The notes under the pieces were generated by a model. The model saw only the letters and a list, made by a program, of their open reading frames with translations. It was not told where the DNA came from and did not search any database. Below, in pieces: positions 47,840 to 58,467 of a DNA stretch of 64,000 bases; position 1 is the first letter of the stretch, and the number at the start of each line of letters is the position of its first letter. The stretch lies in the NCBI GenBank assembly GCA_022836615.1, contig MU405248.1:124001-188000 (forward strand). Direction: 5' to 3'. Both the position numbers and the translations under genes were made by a program. This DNA comes from Annulohypoxylon bovei var. microspora. Lineage: Eukaryota; Ascomycota; Sordariomycetes; Xylariales; Hypoxylaceae.

Positions 47840-48994
47840 CTATGGCTCGACATAAAGAGGCAGGGTCTGGTTGTAGCCATCAAAGCGTCCCACATTCAAA
47901 TCCTTGATATTCAAGCCGTTGAAGAGTCTCAGATTGACCGGCCTCAACGACTCAGCTCCCTTGAAGTGAATTTGCACATTTGCTGGAAGGCTGTTGAACT
48001 CCTCTTCACTAAATGGCTGAATGGAATTATGCACTGCTATTCCACAGGTCTTGCAGAAGGTCCTTCCAAAGAGCTTAGTGTTGAATAGATAAACCTCGAG
48101 GTTATCCTCGCCTTCTATGACTAGTTGCTCTTTGTGAGGATAGAGCCAAACGGTTCCATGCTATAGGCGAGTTAATCTCAATTTCTTAGATGGCTTCAGC
48201 AGCGTCAATACTTACCCGATTGCATATGCTGCAGTTGCAATCCAGAATCTTCTCAGTGAAGGACTTGTCAAGTGGCTTTGATTTTAAAGCCACCTTGACA
48301 GCGCCACAATGGCAGCTGCCGGTATATAACTTTCCTCCCTCTATGACAGCCGTTGGTTCTGGCCCTGTGAATTTTGGTGGTTCATAAGGTGCCCGGAATG
48401 CTTTACCATCGATACTACAAGACAGGATAGAGATGGATTTGTCAATTTGAACTCTTTAAGGGGTTGAAGGGGAGAGTGAATCACTCACGGGTTCCTTTCA
48501 ATTTCCCACACGTCCACGCCTTGGCCGTACCGAAAAGTTCGAACCTAAGAGCCGATGAGCTATTTGCCTGTGTACCTCTCTATTGGCCGTCGAAGGAAAC
48601 ACAATAACCTACATTGAATCCGATCATCGGTTCCTTGACCTCACCAGGCTTCGGGGGTTCGATATACCCAGTAACCATGAGCTGAACTCCGCAGTTGGGG
48701 CAGAACTATTTCTCCCCCATGTCAGCATGACACAATGCAAGACAACTCAGTCCGCCAAGCCGTACTAACCTTGTGGTCGATGGTCTTCAGTCCGAAGGTG
48801 TAGTTAGACAAGGTGTCGACGTCGCCTTTGATGAAGCGGAAGTTCCCTGGCTTGGGCGAAACCCACAAGGCCCCCTTCTTGTAGCATGAGCTGCAGTTGC
48901 ACTCGCCACCCTTGAAGTTCTCGGGCACATCGAGCGTGTAGATATACTGTCCGCAGTGGCAGCTGCCGCGGAAGGTCTTTAGTTCTTCAGTCAT
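47840..48994 (-). CDS. Double GFA-domain (glutathione-dependent formaldehyde-activating/CENP-V-like) protein
   Basis: Five exons with phase-consistent introns near 48130-48260, 48420-48490, 48540-48610 and 48710-48770. Two GFA zinc-binding domains are present in tandem. The first has SCHCGQYIYTLDVP, ECNCSSCYKKGALWV, then FCPNCGVQLMVTGY, RYGQGVDVWEIERNP and IDGKAF. The second has GSCHCGAVKVALKSKP, DCNCSICNRHGTVWLYP, FCKTCGIAVHNS and ends in NIKDLNVGRFDG. Each repeat retains the CxC, CxxC and CxxC zinc ligands. GFA proteins are annotated for glutathione-formaldehyde adduct chemistry, but most fungal members have no proven substrate. It converges with the AlkB-like gene, leaving only about 190 bp between the stops. 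Confidence 0.8.
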
Positions 48995-50695
48995 TGTGTC
49001 GAGAAGTTGAGCTGACAGCGTAAGAGGTTTAGGTAGATATCGATATGGACAAGAGGTTTTTCAAATAGTCTAAGTCTAGGGCTCAATAGAGAGGGTTTAT
49101 AGCAGAAAAGTAGGCTATCTAGATACGCCAATAGATTTGACTGAGAGCGTTCTCAAGCCACTAATTTATACGCCGTGTAAGCAAGAAATATACGGGCGGC
49201 TTAGCATTCGGTGGCGGCGAAAAGCTGAACGCCGAAGGAACGGAGATCCTTCGCTCCGCTGCAGCCACCCTACATTTACCGCATCACTGTGATACCGGTA
49301 CATGATGCTATGACATGGATTATCCCCAGAATGTCGAAGGCAGAATACCCAATGTTGATAGATAGATTGCATTGTACTGGGTACTAATAATTCGTAGCGG
49401 CCTATTAGTAATTACATGCATTGGTAAGCGTATTTTAAGACTTACTTAATACTACTTTACGTAGCATTATACGATACTCGCGCGTCGTTTTTGCTTGACC
49501 GCGACTCGATCCCCTCGCGTTATCAGGTGACTAATTGGCCGAGTGACTCATTTTCCGTGAAGATCGCGCAATGGAGTCCATGCATGCTGCCTGGCTGCAT
49601 GCTTATCTCCTAGGGTAAGCAGGTATAAGTATTTTTAGTCAGCTTGAGACCCATTCGCTAGTATCTCGATATACAGACTATAGCCCACGAAAGGAACCAG
49701 CGAATGTCGAAGGAACGTGTCATGGTAACTTCTCGTTAAGAGAGATGGAGTCGCATAATCATTAGTCCCTCGATTGTGGAGATTCCTGAGTCGATTTGTG
49801 ACAGCGAAGAATTACCCGTCAGTAAGATAACTTTGAGGGATTCATTGCTAGCCAAACAAATTGTATATAAAAGCAAGACCTGACGCATCCGCATTTTAGT
49901 TCTTCGTCACCAATCCAATCAATTATTCCTCAATCATTCTCTTTGAAAGAACCCAACTTCAATGTTTTAAGCATAGCAACTGTCGTCTAATAAGATGGAC
50001 CAAGGGACCTGAATGTGATATTGAATCTATATCCAAAAGACAAGACCGACTGGAATTCTGTACTCTTGCATTCTACAATATGGCTTCTTCCCCATTCAAT
50101 ATTCTCCGTGTTGGAGCGGTCTGAAGGTCATTGGTGAGAGCCGATAAGATAAGACGGGAAAGGTAAGTGGGGACATCCAATGCCCAGCCCGGTTTTGTGC
50201 CACAGCTGCCATGAAAATTCCGGGCGTTAAGGGCGATCGATGCTATGTTGCGGTAGCAACTATCGGGGCCCCCAGCCACCCTTACCCACCTTACGTACGT
50301 GGGTAGTGACGGATACAACGCGATCTGAATGTTGGCGCCTTATTATCGTTTGACCGCGCCCACACCTAGCCTCGTGAGTTGTACAGTAGGCGATCACTAA
50401 GCTATTTTAATTTTTGATGCATTTCGCTTGAAAGTTAGAATTTATTGACAAATTTTGCTTTGGAATAATTGACGATGCTGTCTTAACGATACTGCCAAAT
50501 CTTGCGCGCGCGATTACCTTGCCCCTGTTTTTAGGCGGGTTATAGCCGAATACGAGCGAACTTTGGAACCACCTCAACGACGGAGTCCGGCGAAGCGGAG
50601 GCACATTCGAAGTTTCAAGACAGAACATTGGAACGTACCTCATTAATTCTTCTCCGTCGATTACATATCCAAACCGAGTTTTATCGAATCCCTCC
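48995..50695. other. Gene-poor 1.7 kb region
   Basis: It separates two divergent genes and must hold both promoters. No ORF with protein-like composition is seen; ORFs near 50073-50318 and 50407-50976 on the minus strand are rejected as shadows. Confidence 0.4.
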
Positions 50696-51502
50696 ATGCC
50701 GCCGCCAGAACCCCTGCGCGCCCTGGCGCGCGATATCCTCGCCGCCCCGGCGTCCCGAGATGCATCCTCCTCTTCGACTCCGACCCCGACCCTAGCCACG
50801 CTCACGCAGAAGCTCCGCGCGCTCGCGTCCCGCACGCACCTGCTGCCCCGCCTGGCCACGGACGTCAGCACGGTGCCGGAGGGGTACGGGCGGACGCCCA
50901 GCGGGCCGAGCCCGGGCGCGGTGGTCGGCATCGTGCTGGGGTCGATCGCGGGGTTCGTCCTGCTGCTGTGGCTCATCTACTGGTGCGTGAACCTGGGCGG
51001 CGCGTCCGCGGTCGACGTCGAGTCCGGGTCCGTCGGCGCCGGCGGCTCGTCCAGCGTCGTCTCGTACCGCTCGCGGCCGCGCGCCCACCGCCACAGCAGG
51101 CACACCCACTCCAACGCCAACAACAGCCGCTCGTACTCCCCGCGCCGCCGCACGAAGGAGACCATCGAGATCACGCGTCGCGACGTCCGCCGTGACGTCT
51201 CGCCGCCCCCGCGGAGCCCACACCCCGACCAGATCGTCGTTATGGAGGAGCACGGTCGGAGCCAGAGTAGCAGGTCCAGGTCCACGAGCGTGAGCCGGGT
51301 ACGACCCCCGCGCCGGCCGGAGGGGTACGACGACGAGATCGTGGTGGAGGAGGAACATACCCCGCCGCGCAGGCGAGACAGTAGGAGGAGTTATAGGAGA
51401 CGGAGCAGCGAGAGAAGGAGCGGTGACCAGTATAGGTTCTCGGGTGGGGAGGGGCCGCCGAGGGATATGAGCCGCAGGAGGAGTAGTTCGAGGAGGGCAT
51501 GA
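50696..51502 (+). CDS. Single-pass membrane protein with Arg/Ser-rich cytoplasmic tail
   Basis: 268 residues from one exon. The N-terminus (about 1-72) is Ala/Ser/Thr-rich without a clear signal peptide. A Gly-rich lead (GPSPGAVVGIVLGSI) opens one strong transmembrane segment, about residues 78-98 (AGFVLLLWLIYWCVNLGG). The remaining ~170 residues are an Arg/Ser/His-rich, partly acidic, disordered tail with SRSRSTSVSRVRPPRRP and a repeated IVVxEEH motif (DQIVVMEEH and DEIVVEEEHT). Proteins of this layout are common in filamentous ascomycetes and mostly uncharacterised. The gene is strongly GC-rich at third positions, producing long antisense frames. No function is assigned. Confidence 0.6.
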   Translation: MPPPEPLRALARDILAAPASRDASSSSTPTPTLATLTQKLRALASRTHLLPRLATDVSTVPEGYGRTPSGPSPGAVVGIVLGSIAGFVLLLWLIYWCVNLGGASAVDVESGSVGAGGSSSVVSYRSRPRAHRHSRHTHSNANNSRSYSPRRRTKETIEITRRDVRRDVSPPPRSPHPDQIVVMEEHGRSQSSRSRSTSVSRVRPPRRPEGYDDEIVVEEEHTPPRRRDSRRSYRRRSSERRSGDQYRFSGGEGPPRDMSRRRSSSRRA

Positions 51503-52295
51503 TACCTAATTATGAGAGGAATGGTGATGGGTGGCACGGCTAGACGGTGGTGTAGGTGGCGTAATAGGTAACATGATGGGGAGCGATGACGAAGGTGAGG
51601 ATGAGGCTATGTAGCTACATTGGGAGGGATTTAAGACGAACATGAACATATATATTGGGACATTTATGTACTATTTGGTAATTCACATATAGCATGGCGC
51701 ATGAGGAGAATGAATGTACGCGGCATTGGTGAGGTTAGGGGTTGTGTTGAATGCTGCATGATGTACCTAGATACATTTTCGTCGTTGCTCAAGCATTAAT
51801 GATCAAATTCCTCTGCTAAATCAAAGTTCCAAGTTCTCTGGTACTACACAAATATGTAATAATTAGTTAAGTGTGTAGTTCTATTACAGTAAACTGCTAG
51901 TTTTAAAGTTCAGCCTCTTTCACTAAAGAAAGGAAGCGAGATGCTGCTGGGTCGAACTACTAAACTTACTTGTGGTTCCCATTAAATAAGAATAAGAATA
52001 GCGTTGTTTCATTAATACTCAAAATTAACATCATATAGAAATTACGAAGGACTCAGTTGTTGTTGTGGTTTCCTCAACTTCACTGAAATGAGTTCACATG
52101 CCAAGCGGGACCACGACTAAGACCGATGACATCATCATATTCTAATAGTCATTATACAAACGGCTTACATTCTCAACTTCACCTTTCCATCTCCCATATC
52201 AACAATCTTTCGACCCATATACGCTCTGTTTCTACGCACTAACAACTCAATTCAACTAGAGAGGGATTATAACCGAACAAAAAAAAAGCACGAAG
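51503..52295. other. Intergenic region
   Basis: 3' flank of the membrane-protein gene and promoter of the SigF-like gene. An A-rich leader (oligo-A at about 52279) precedes the ATG at 52296. No gene is seen. Confidence 0.4.
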
Positions 52296-53030
52296 ATGGA
52301 TGATCCCGAGAATCAGGTTGAGCATGTTATCCGGTCCTTGACTGTACAATCGCGTCAAGATCAGTCCGATGCTCTAGAGGAATATTTCCTCCCCGATGCC
52401 TACTTCATCCATCCCTTCTGCCGTGTCCCATCCTTCGGCGATTACAAGATCCCTTTGACGAACCAGATTATAAACTCTCGCTGGCTAATCTTCTTCATTT
52501 ATCAATGGTACCGTATCTTGAGCCCGGAGATCAAGCTTGAGATTAAATCGGCTAGTAAGACTCTGTTGTAACTATAACATATACCAGTCTATTTACTAAA
52601 ACTTTTAGGCTTTGACAAGAAGACTGACTTGCTATACGTTTCGATCCGCCAGTCCTTCACGCTATGGTTCGTTCCGTTTTCGTTATGGCAGGCCAACGTG
52701 GGACTGGTAACGGTCCTACAGCTACAACGCAAAGCAACGGACCGCAACCATAAACCTATTCTTAAGGAGAGGCCTGGCCCCGATAACAACGACCTATCGC
52801 TCTCCTACCAGCCGGCCAAGCTGTATTTTATAAAGGGCCAAGAGGATCATTACCAAGTAGAAGACTTCCTCAAATTCATTGCACCCTGGGGCGTCTCGCT
52901 ATTTTGGATCGCATGGCAACTCTTTGCAACCTTTATTTGCGCGGTCGGCGTTCTAGTCCTCAGAAAACCCATCGTTGTGTTCAGAGAGCGTGTGCTCGGA
53001 TTAGATAGCAAAGCCATCAAGAAGGAGTAG
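52296..53030 (+). CDS. SigF-like NTF2-like domain membrane protein
   Basis: Two exons (52296-52554, 52609-53030) give 226 residues. The N-terminus is an NTF2-like fold (DPENQVEHVIRSLTVQSRQD, then EYFLPDAYFIHPFCRVPSF), the signature of fungal SigF-like NTF2-like proteins. The core continues with INSRWLIFFIYQWYRILSPE, DLLYVSIRQSFTLWFVPF and KLYFIKGQEDHYQVEDFLKF. A transmembrane segment near the C-terminus (VSLFWIAWQLFATFICAVGV) is followed by a short basic end. No enzymatic residues are known for the family. The reading frame stays open past the TAG at 53028-53030 and enters the next ORF in the same frame, so the 3' end should be verified. Confidence 0.75.
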
Positions 53031-53099
53031 GGTGCTTCGAGGCTTGTTGCTCGCCTAGTCCCAGACAGGATCAAGGAAATTGAACTTCGAGAGGCAGGC

Positions 53100-53741
53100 A
53101 TGCGAGCTGCAAAGACGTGTGGTCGCAAAGTCGGAAATGCGTTGCTCTTGTTTATTCTACTATCAAATGAGAACGATGATAGGACTAACTCAAACGGCCG
53201 GAGATTCATTTTTACTCACCGGAATGCGACGCCTCGATCCTCTCCCGTATTAGAATTAGATAGACACCAACCGAGAGAGGTTATCGACGTAACTGAGGAC
53301 TCTGACGAGAACGATGAAGTGAACTCGAGCCCGCGACCAAGAACAGACCACCGTTTCTATGGTACTCTCAACCAAGGATCTATCCCTCGCCCGTTCAGCC
53401 CAATCATGGGGATGCCATCTAACAGTCCACGGCCACGTCAAAGGGCGATGTTTTTTTCGGACGAAGAAGAGTTAGAGCTACCCCAAAGCGCCACAGGTAG
53501 CAGAAAACGATTCGAGCTAGGGACGGGAGTGGGGAACCTCCGGGCAGATGAGATGTTCAAATACGGAGAATTCATCGAGTCGGACCCAATTGATATTGAC
53601 GAGGACAATGGCTATCCCGGCGAGTACACGACAACACAGTCGAACAGATATACGGATAAGGGCAAGGGAAAGGAAGTAGTAAGAGCAACTGAGACTGGTA
53701 CGGTCAAGCGGGTACCTAACATCGTAATCACGCAGGTCTGA
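53100..53741 (+). CDS. Hypothetical disordered protein in frame with the SigF-like gene
   Basis: 213 codons from an ATG with purine at -3. The same frame is open back to the TAG at 53028-53030, adding 23 codons (including VPDRIKEIELREAG) that look amphipathic and protein-like. The first ~25 residues (MRAAKTCGRKVGNALLLFIL) include a short hydrophobic stretch. The rest is polar and low in order: acidic/Ser blocks such as DVTEDSDENDEVNSS and FFSDEEELELPQS, Pro-rich segments, and a basic patch DKGKGKEVVRATETG. I do not recognise a domain. It is either an independent small gene or the C-terminal part of the upstream gene reached by readthrough. Confidence 0.4.
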   Translation: MRAAKTCGRKVGNALLLFILLSNENDDRTNSNGRRFIFTHRNATPRSSPVLELDRHQPREVIDVTEDSDENDEVNSSPRPRTDHRFYGTLNQGSIPRPFSPIMGMPSNSPRPRQRAMFFSDEEELELPQSATGSRKRFELGTGVGNLRADEMFKYGEFIESDPIDIDEDNGYPGEYTTTQSNRYTDKGKGKEVVRATETGTVKRVPNIVITQV

Positions 53742-53775
53742 ACTGTTGATCCGGTACAGGTCTCACTTTGACTCA

Positions 53776-54015
53776 ATGGATTACTATGATTATAACGAGA
53801 TCAGGAGATACCCGCCCTTTTCTGGATTACTGGGTGGATTTGTACGGGTTATTATTGCTATGCCTGGATTTAATTGTCCAGTCCTCTACGAGTTTCTAAT
53901 GAGGGAACCGGAGTTGGGAAGAGTATATGATATAGCTCGTAATGAGTTTTGGGATTGGCTGGTTGTCTTGGATGACTTTCTTACCTTACGTTTATTTCAT
54001 GTTGCGTCGATGTAG
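53776..54015 (+). CDS. Possible small hypothetical ORF
   Basis: 79 codons beginning MDYYDYNEIRRYPPF, with hydrophobic and aromatic composition (GLLGGFVRVIIAMPGF, DWLVVLDDFLTLRLF). It starts 35 bp after the preceding stop. No domain is recognised and it could be chance coding potential or a missed downstream exon of the previous ORF. Confidence 0.18.
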   Translation: MDYYDYNEIRRYPPFSGLLGGFVRVIIAMPGFNCPVLYEFLMREPELGRVYDIARNEFWDWLVVLDDFLTLRLFHVASM

Positions 54016-54900
54016 GATTTACATTCGACGCCTGGTGTATCATAACATTCGTCTACTGCTCCTTGAGGAAAAGGAATTAATCAAGGCTTGCATATTAGGG
54101 CTTGCCTGCCTATTGTCATGAGGTCATAAAGAAGCTGTGGGAGTGTCATATTTTAGCAGTGTTCTTCTCTCACAGTGCTAAGACCAAGTTGCAAAATAAA
54201 CCCCTATTCAAGGTTGTGTATGGCGATCGTATACTCACCCGTATAAGAGTACGTGAATACAATAAAAAGCCGGAGTTTTAATCGTCCTCTGGGGTTTCAC
54301 ATGAGCGTCACATACGTCACTAATATTGCACAGAGCCACGCGTACATAAGATGAAAGGCCCACAGGTACTAACTGTACTACTAGGTACTCTTATAAATGA
54401 AAAAATTCAGGAAAGAGCGAACGATTATAGTTGCACATAGGCGAAATGATTCTCCTACTGCCGTATACTATCCACCAGGCTAATGCCGATAGACTATGGC
54501 GGTACGGAACCCTTGGAAAGAACCCCTCATTAGCCGGCAATCAATAAGCCCCACTCTATTCGTTAACCAGGATATCCGACGTAGATTCTAGGCTTTTCTT
54601 ATTCCCTCAATCACCCTCGGGATAACTATCTAGCTAAGGAAGGGCGATGAGCGGCAGAATGGTCAAGTGACTTGGTATAGTATACGGGTAATGGCCCTGT
54701 CCAAGGAGCCGCCCTCCGTTACCTAGAATGAGGCTGCCACTCTTCATGTCGTCCTCATTCGTTATGATATATCAAATATATCAAACACACCACCAGGCAC
54801 TTTCTCTAAACTGACGATACTCGGCACACTTTGTTGTTACACCACAAACGCGTTTCGAATATACTCAGTATTAGTCTTGGACTGGAACATTATAGTCACG
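54016..54900. other. Intergenic region upstream of the monooxygenase
   Basis: No ORF of note. It should include the monooxygenase promoter; a small AT palindrome (TATATCAAATATATCAAA) is visible near 54768-54785. Confidence 0.4.
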
Positions 54901-56358
54901 ATGTCGGACTATAGGGATTTAAGGATATCCGTCATTGGCGCGGGTGAGTTGAATGAGACAAAACCAACGTATAACGACTGATGTCGCCTCACTATAGGTA
55001 TGGGCGGTCTTGCCTGCGCCCTCGCCTTCGCCAAGAAAGGATTCAAGTATATCGACGTTTACGAGACCGCTTCGAACTTGGGATTCGTCGGCGCGGGTAT
55101 CCAGCTGGCCCCGAACATGGCCCGGGTGTTGGATCGGTGGGGTTGCTGGGACGCTATCTTAGCTGAGGCTACCAACGTCAAATCCTCTAGTATCCGCGAA
55201 GGGTCGACGAACCGCGAACTCGTCCACGTCGAGATGCCCGATATCGCCGAAAAGTACGGATATCCCCACTGCACGGGACACCGAGCGTCCCTGGCCGGCG
55301 GCTTATACGAGGGATGCAAGAAGGAGCCCAACATCACCTTCCACTTCTCGACCTCGTTGGCCGAGGTGAAGTCCTTCGGCCCGGGTAAAGTCGTATTCAC
55401 GGCACAGCCGCGCAACGGCGAGCCGTACGATGTGGAGACCGACGTCCTTCTCGGCGCGGACGGTATCAAATCCGTTGTGCGGACCGCCCTATTGCGCGGC
55501 CTGAACATCACGGCCGATGTCGAGGACACGGGGCAAGCCGCGTACCGAATCATGCTGACGCGGGCCGAGATGGAGCACGACCCGGAGCTCCTCGAGCTGT
55601 TAGATTCCGACTGCGCGCTGCGATGGATCGGCGAGAAGCGACATATCGTGGCGTACCCAATTAGCAACAAGACCATCTACAACCTTTCGACGTGCCAGCC
55701 CGACGCCAACTTCGCCGCGGCAACCAATGCCACGTACACGACGAAGGGCAGCAAGCCTGCCATGCTTGAGGTGTACGGCGACTTCCACCCCATCGTCCTC
55801 AAGATGCTCAACATGGTGCCCGAGGGCGAGGTGTGCGAGTGGAGGTTGCGCTCACACAAGCCGCTCGATAGTTGGATTCTGGGTAATGGAGCTCTCGTCG
55901 GCGACGCTTGCCATCCTACGCTGCCACACCTTAGTCAGGGTGCAGCGATGGCGATAGAGGACGCTGCCGTGCTCGCAGAGGTCGTCAGCCAGGCGCCCGG
56001 CGGCGGCGCCGACAAGGAGGCCCTGTCCAAGGCGCTTAAGGTCTACGAGCTCCTGCGAAAGGAGCGAACATCGATACTGGTAGAGTTGGCGGCTTCGTCA
56101 GCGCGGACGCTACATCTAGGTGATGGCAAGGCAAAGGAGGAGCGAGATAGACAGTTCAAGGAGGCCAAGAAGGGGGCGCCGATCCCGGATAAGTGGGCCA
56201 GCCCCGAAGTGCAGCATATGATCTACTCGTATGACTGCGTGGCGGATGCCCAAGAGCAGTTCGACGAGCTGTACGCTTCGCTCGCGGGTGAGACGAATGG
56301 CACGAACGGCCACGAGAACGGGTTTACGAATGGACATGCCCACGGCGTGGCTGTATAG
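54901..56358 (+). CDS. FAD-dependent monooxygenase (salicylate/aromatic hydroxylase-like)
   Basis: Two exons (54901-54943, 54998-56358) give 467 residues. The first exon carries the start of the Rossmann fold, DLRISVIGAG, and intron 1 splits the GxGxxG dinucleotide-binding motif GAGMGG. Later motifs are ETASNLGFVGAGIQLAPN, the class A DG motif LLGADGIKSVVR, and the second FAD-binding motif LVGDACHPTLPHLSQGA (GD-type), followed by AAMAIEDAAVLAEV. This is the para-hydroxybenzoate/salicylate hydroxylase family, which uses NAD(P)H and O2 to hydroxylate aromatic rings. The substrate cannot be read from sequence. The C-terminus is a disordered Asn/Gly/His-rich tail. No aromatic-degradation cluster is adjacent. 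Confidence 0.88.
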
Positions 56359-56821
56359 AGGTTAGAGGATACTGGCATGGTTTAACACGTTGTACAAGAG
56401 ACGAATGTGAAATTTAGCAGTAGTAATCACGGGAAATCGATTGCATGTAGCTGACCTGACGTAGTTGTCGTCGCGGGCTACCTAGACAGATAGCACCTAG
56501 CGGAATGCCATGCCATAGAATTACAAGAAACAACCTAATTTCGGAATACCATAACGCCCTGCTCCGGTGTTCAAATTCATATGCGTAACGAAGGTATCCT
56601 TGGTGATGTTCGTCCGTTCGAATGCTGACCATCACATCGCGTGGCCCATCGGCTCGTCGTTCGGGGTTGAGCGTGCCACTCCCTGATCTTGGGATGAGAC
56701 AATAGTATTAACACCTCCTTTCTTTTTTCTCTTCCTCCTTATCTTCAGATCGTCTCTCCTTTTCGTAGGTCGTGTTACGCCGTCCCTTCGTTGCATCGAA
56801 CCCTACTCGGGCTCCCCTCCC
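56359..56821. other. Convergent intergenic region
   Basis: 3' flanks of the monooxygenase and CYSTM genes. A pyrimidine-rich CTTTCTTTTTTCTCTTCC tract lies at about 56717-56745. No gene is seen. Confidence 0.4.
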
Positions 56822-57151
56822 TTAAAACAGGCAGTCCAAGCAGCAACAGCACGCCAGCGCGCCCAGCAGCGCGCCGAGGCAGCCGTCGCTCGACGACGAC
56901 TGCTGGTGCTGGTTCTGGTACTGGCCCTGCGGCGGGTAGCCCTGCGGAGGGTAGCCTTGCTGCGGGTAGTACCCCTGCTGCGGCGGGTACGGGCCCCCCT
57001 GCGGCGGAGGGCCCTGCTGGTAGTACCCCATGTTCGGCTGCGGGCCGTACTGTCCTGGTTGTTGCTGCGGCGGGTAGCCGCCCTGGTACGCGGCTTGCGG
57101 GGCTTGCGGCGGCGCGCCGTAGGCCGGGGGGAGGTCGTCTTTGCCGGACAT
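56822..57151 (-). CDS. CYSTM-type small membrane protein with YPPQG repeats
   Basis: 109 residues, single exon. It is Pro/Gln/Tyr/Gly-rich, with tandem QQGYPPQG/GYYPQQG units, and ends in a short hydrophobic cysteine-rich module (GCLGALLGALACCCCLDCLF). This matches the CYSTM (cysteine-rich transmembrane) family of eukaryotic stress-associated membrane proteins, likely palmitoylated or metal-responsive through the Cys cluster. Roles in metal or oxidative stress tolerance are known for some plant and yeast members; here it is inferred. Repeat-rich coding makes every frame of the locus look open. Confidence 0.75.
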   Translation of the reverse strand: MSGKDDLPPAYGAPPQAPQAAYQGGYPPQQQPGQYGPQPNMGYYQQGPPPQGGPYPPQQGYYPQQGYPPQGYPPQGQYQNQHQQSSSSDGCLGALLGALACCCCLDCLF

Positions 57152-58467
57152 GGTGGTGTGCGGAGAGGTGAGTTAGGAACCTGGGGTATGACCGGTAGGT
57201 GGGTGGTTGAGGTTGAGGTCGGGGGTTGTTGCTGGTTTAAGGACGCGGTCCGGGCCGATTGCGGGTTAGGTGATGGGTCGAAGGTTATTATTCAGTGGGT
57301 AGCTTTAGTACGAGCCTAAGATGCGGACTCGAAGTTAAAAAGATGGGTTTGTCGAATTAGAAGCCAGATGGATCGATCTTGCATCCGTCCAGCATCTACT
57401 GTGTGTAAGGGAGAAGAATGTTTTGGCGAAGGTGGAAGATCGGGGGTCGAGGCTTTGCGGTAATACAAATAAAGCGCGCCCCCCTTCGGATAGTCGGCTG
57501 CGCCGGGCTGTCTGTTGGCGCCGAGGTTTGGCAGCGCAGGTGGACGTGGTTAGAGCTGTGGCGGAGCTCTTGGAACGCGTGGTGTCTCACTGCTTGGCGA
57601 GTGATTAGGGTAGGTAGTATGTGGTAGGTGGTCTTGGCTGGCAGGAATTGGTAGAAATGGTTGTCAGACTTAGTGCGACGAATGATATAGGAGGAATTAG
57701 GTAGGAGGGATAGATTGTTGAAATATTCCTACCGTGAGCTCTTTGAGACTCACAGCTGATGGATCAAACAAATCACGTCGCAAGACTATGTGGGTACTTA
57801 GGTACATGCATGTATGTTTTACTTTAATACTAGTTGCGCCACATCTCTCGAAAAGTGCTTGTGGCTGTGTTCTATTGTTGCGCCTCATTTATGTGGAGGA
57901 ATACATTCAACGTCTATTGGTCAGAATGAGCCATGAGATTAATAGATCAAATTTAATCTTTCCAGCTGCCAGAGGCCCAGAGCTGAGAAGTACATATGTA
58001 CATCGACTTGGCATGATAGATCAGACGAGACTTGCCGTGTCTTTCTTCCGGAATTATAAGAAAACTGTTGAGTCCATTCACCGACTCTGTTATAAATACA
58101 TTTGGAATTTACTGTTGGTTCAAGGATAGTAACATATCCCTATCCCTGTTGGTGCATAAGAAATCCCTAGGATTGATCTATGCACCAAAAAGGTAATGAA
58201 TTTGACTCTGTGAGGATACCGATTGGTTACACAGGACCCGGTTTTCTTAAATGCCGCTATGCATCATACGGGGATATTACTTAGCGGTCAACTTCATGTC
58301 TTCGCCCTTCATCTACAAATCATACACAACCTTGTTGATAAGGATTATATGTGAAACTCACAATAAGAATACGCAATAACTATGGTTGCTCGAATATACA
58401 GATACTAATATACATGTTAAGTTAAATCTTACACACAGAAGGATCTCTTCTGAAGAACTTATTCCAA
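57152..58467. other. Intergenic region with a 40 nt hairpin
   Basis: It lies between the divergent CYSTM and RIB7 genes and contains both promoters. A strong inverted repeat sits at 58149-58188 (separate entry). No coding exon is supported. Confidence 0.4.
58149..58188. repeat. Perfect-stem hairpin
   Basis: TTGGTGCATA (58149-58158) pairs with TATGCACCAA (58179-58188), and an inner ATCC..GGAT pair lies in the 20 nt loop. It is about 280 bp upstream of the RIB7 start codon. It may be a small transposon footprint or a regulatory structure; there is no evidence for either. Confidence 0.55.

Noticed and set aside
50792..51358. 188-codon minus-strand frame opposite the Arg/Ser-rich membrane protein
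   Set aside because: It is the antisense shadow of a GC3-biased gene; the plus strand has a transmembrane segment and coherent tail, while the minus frame is Ala/Arg/Gly-rich noise.
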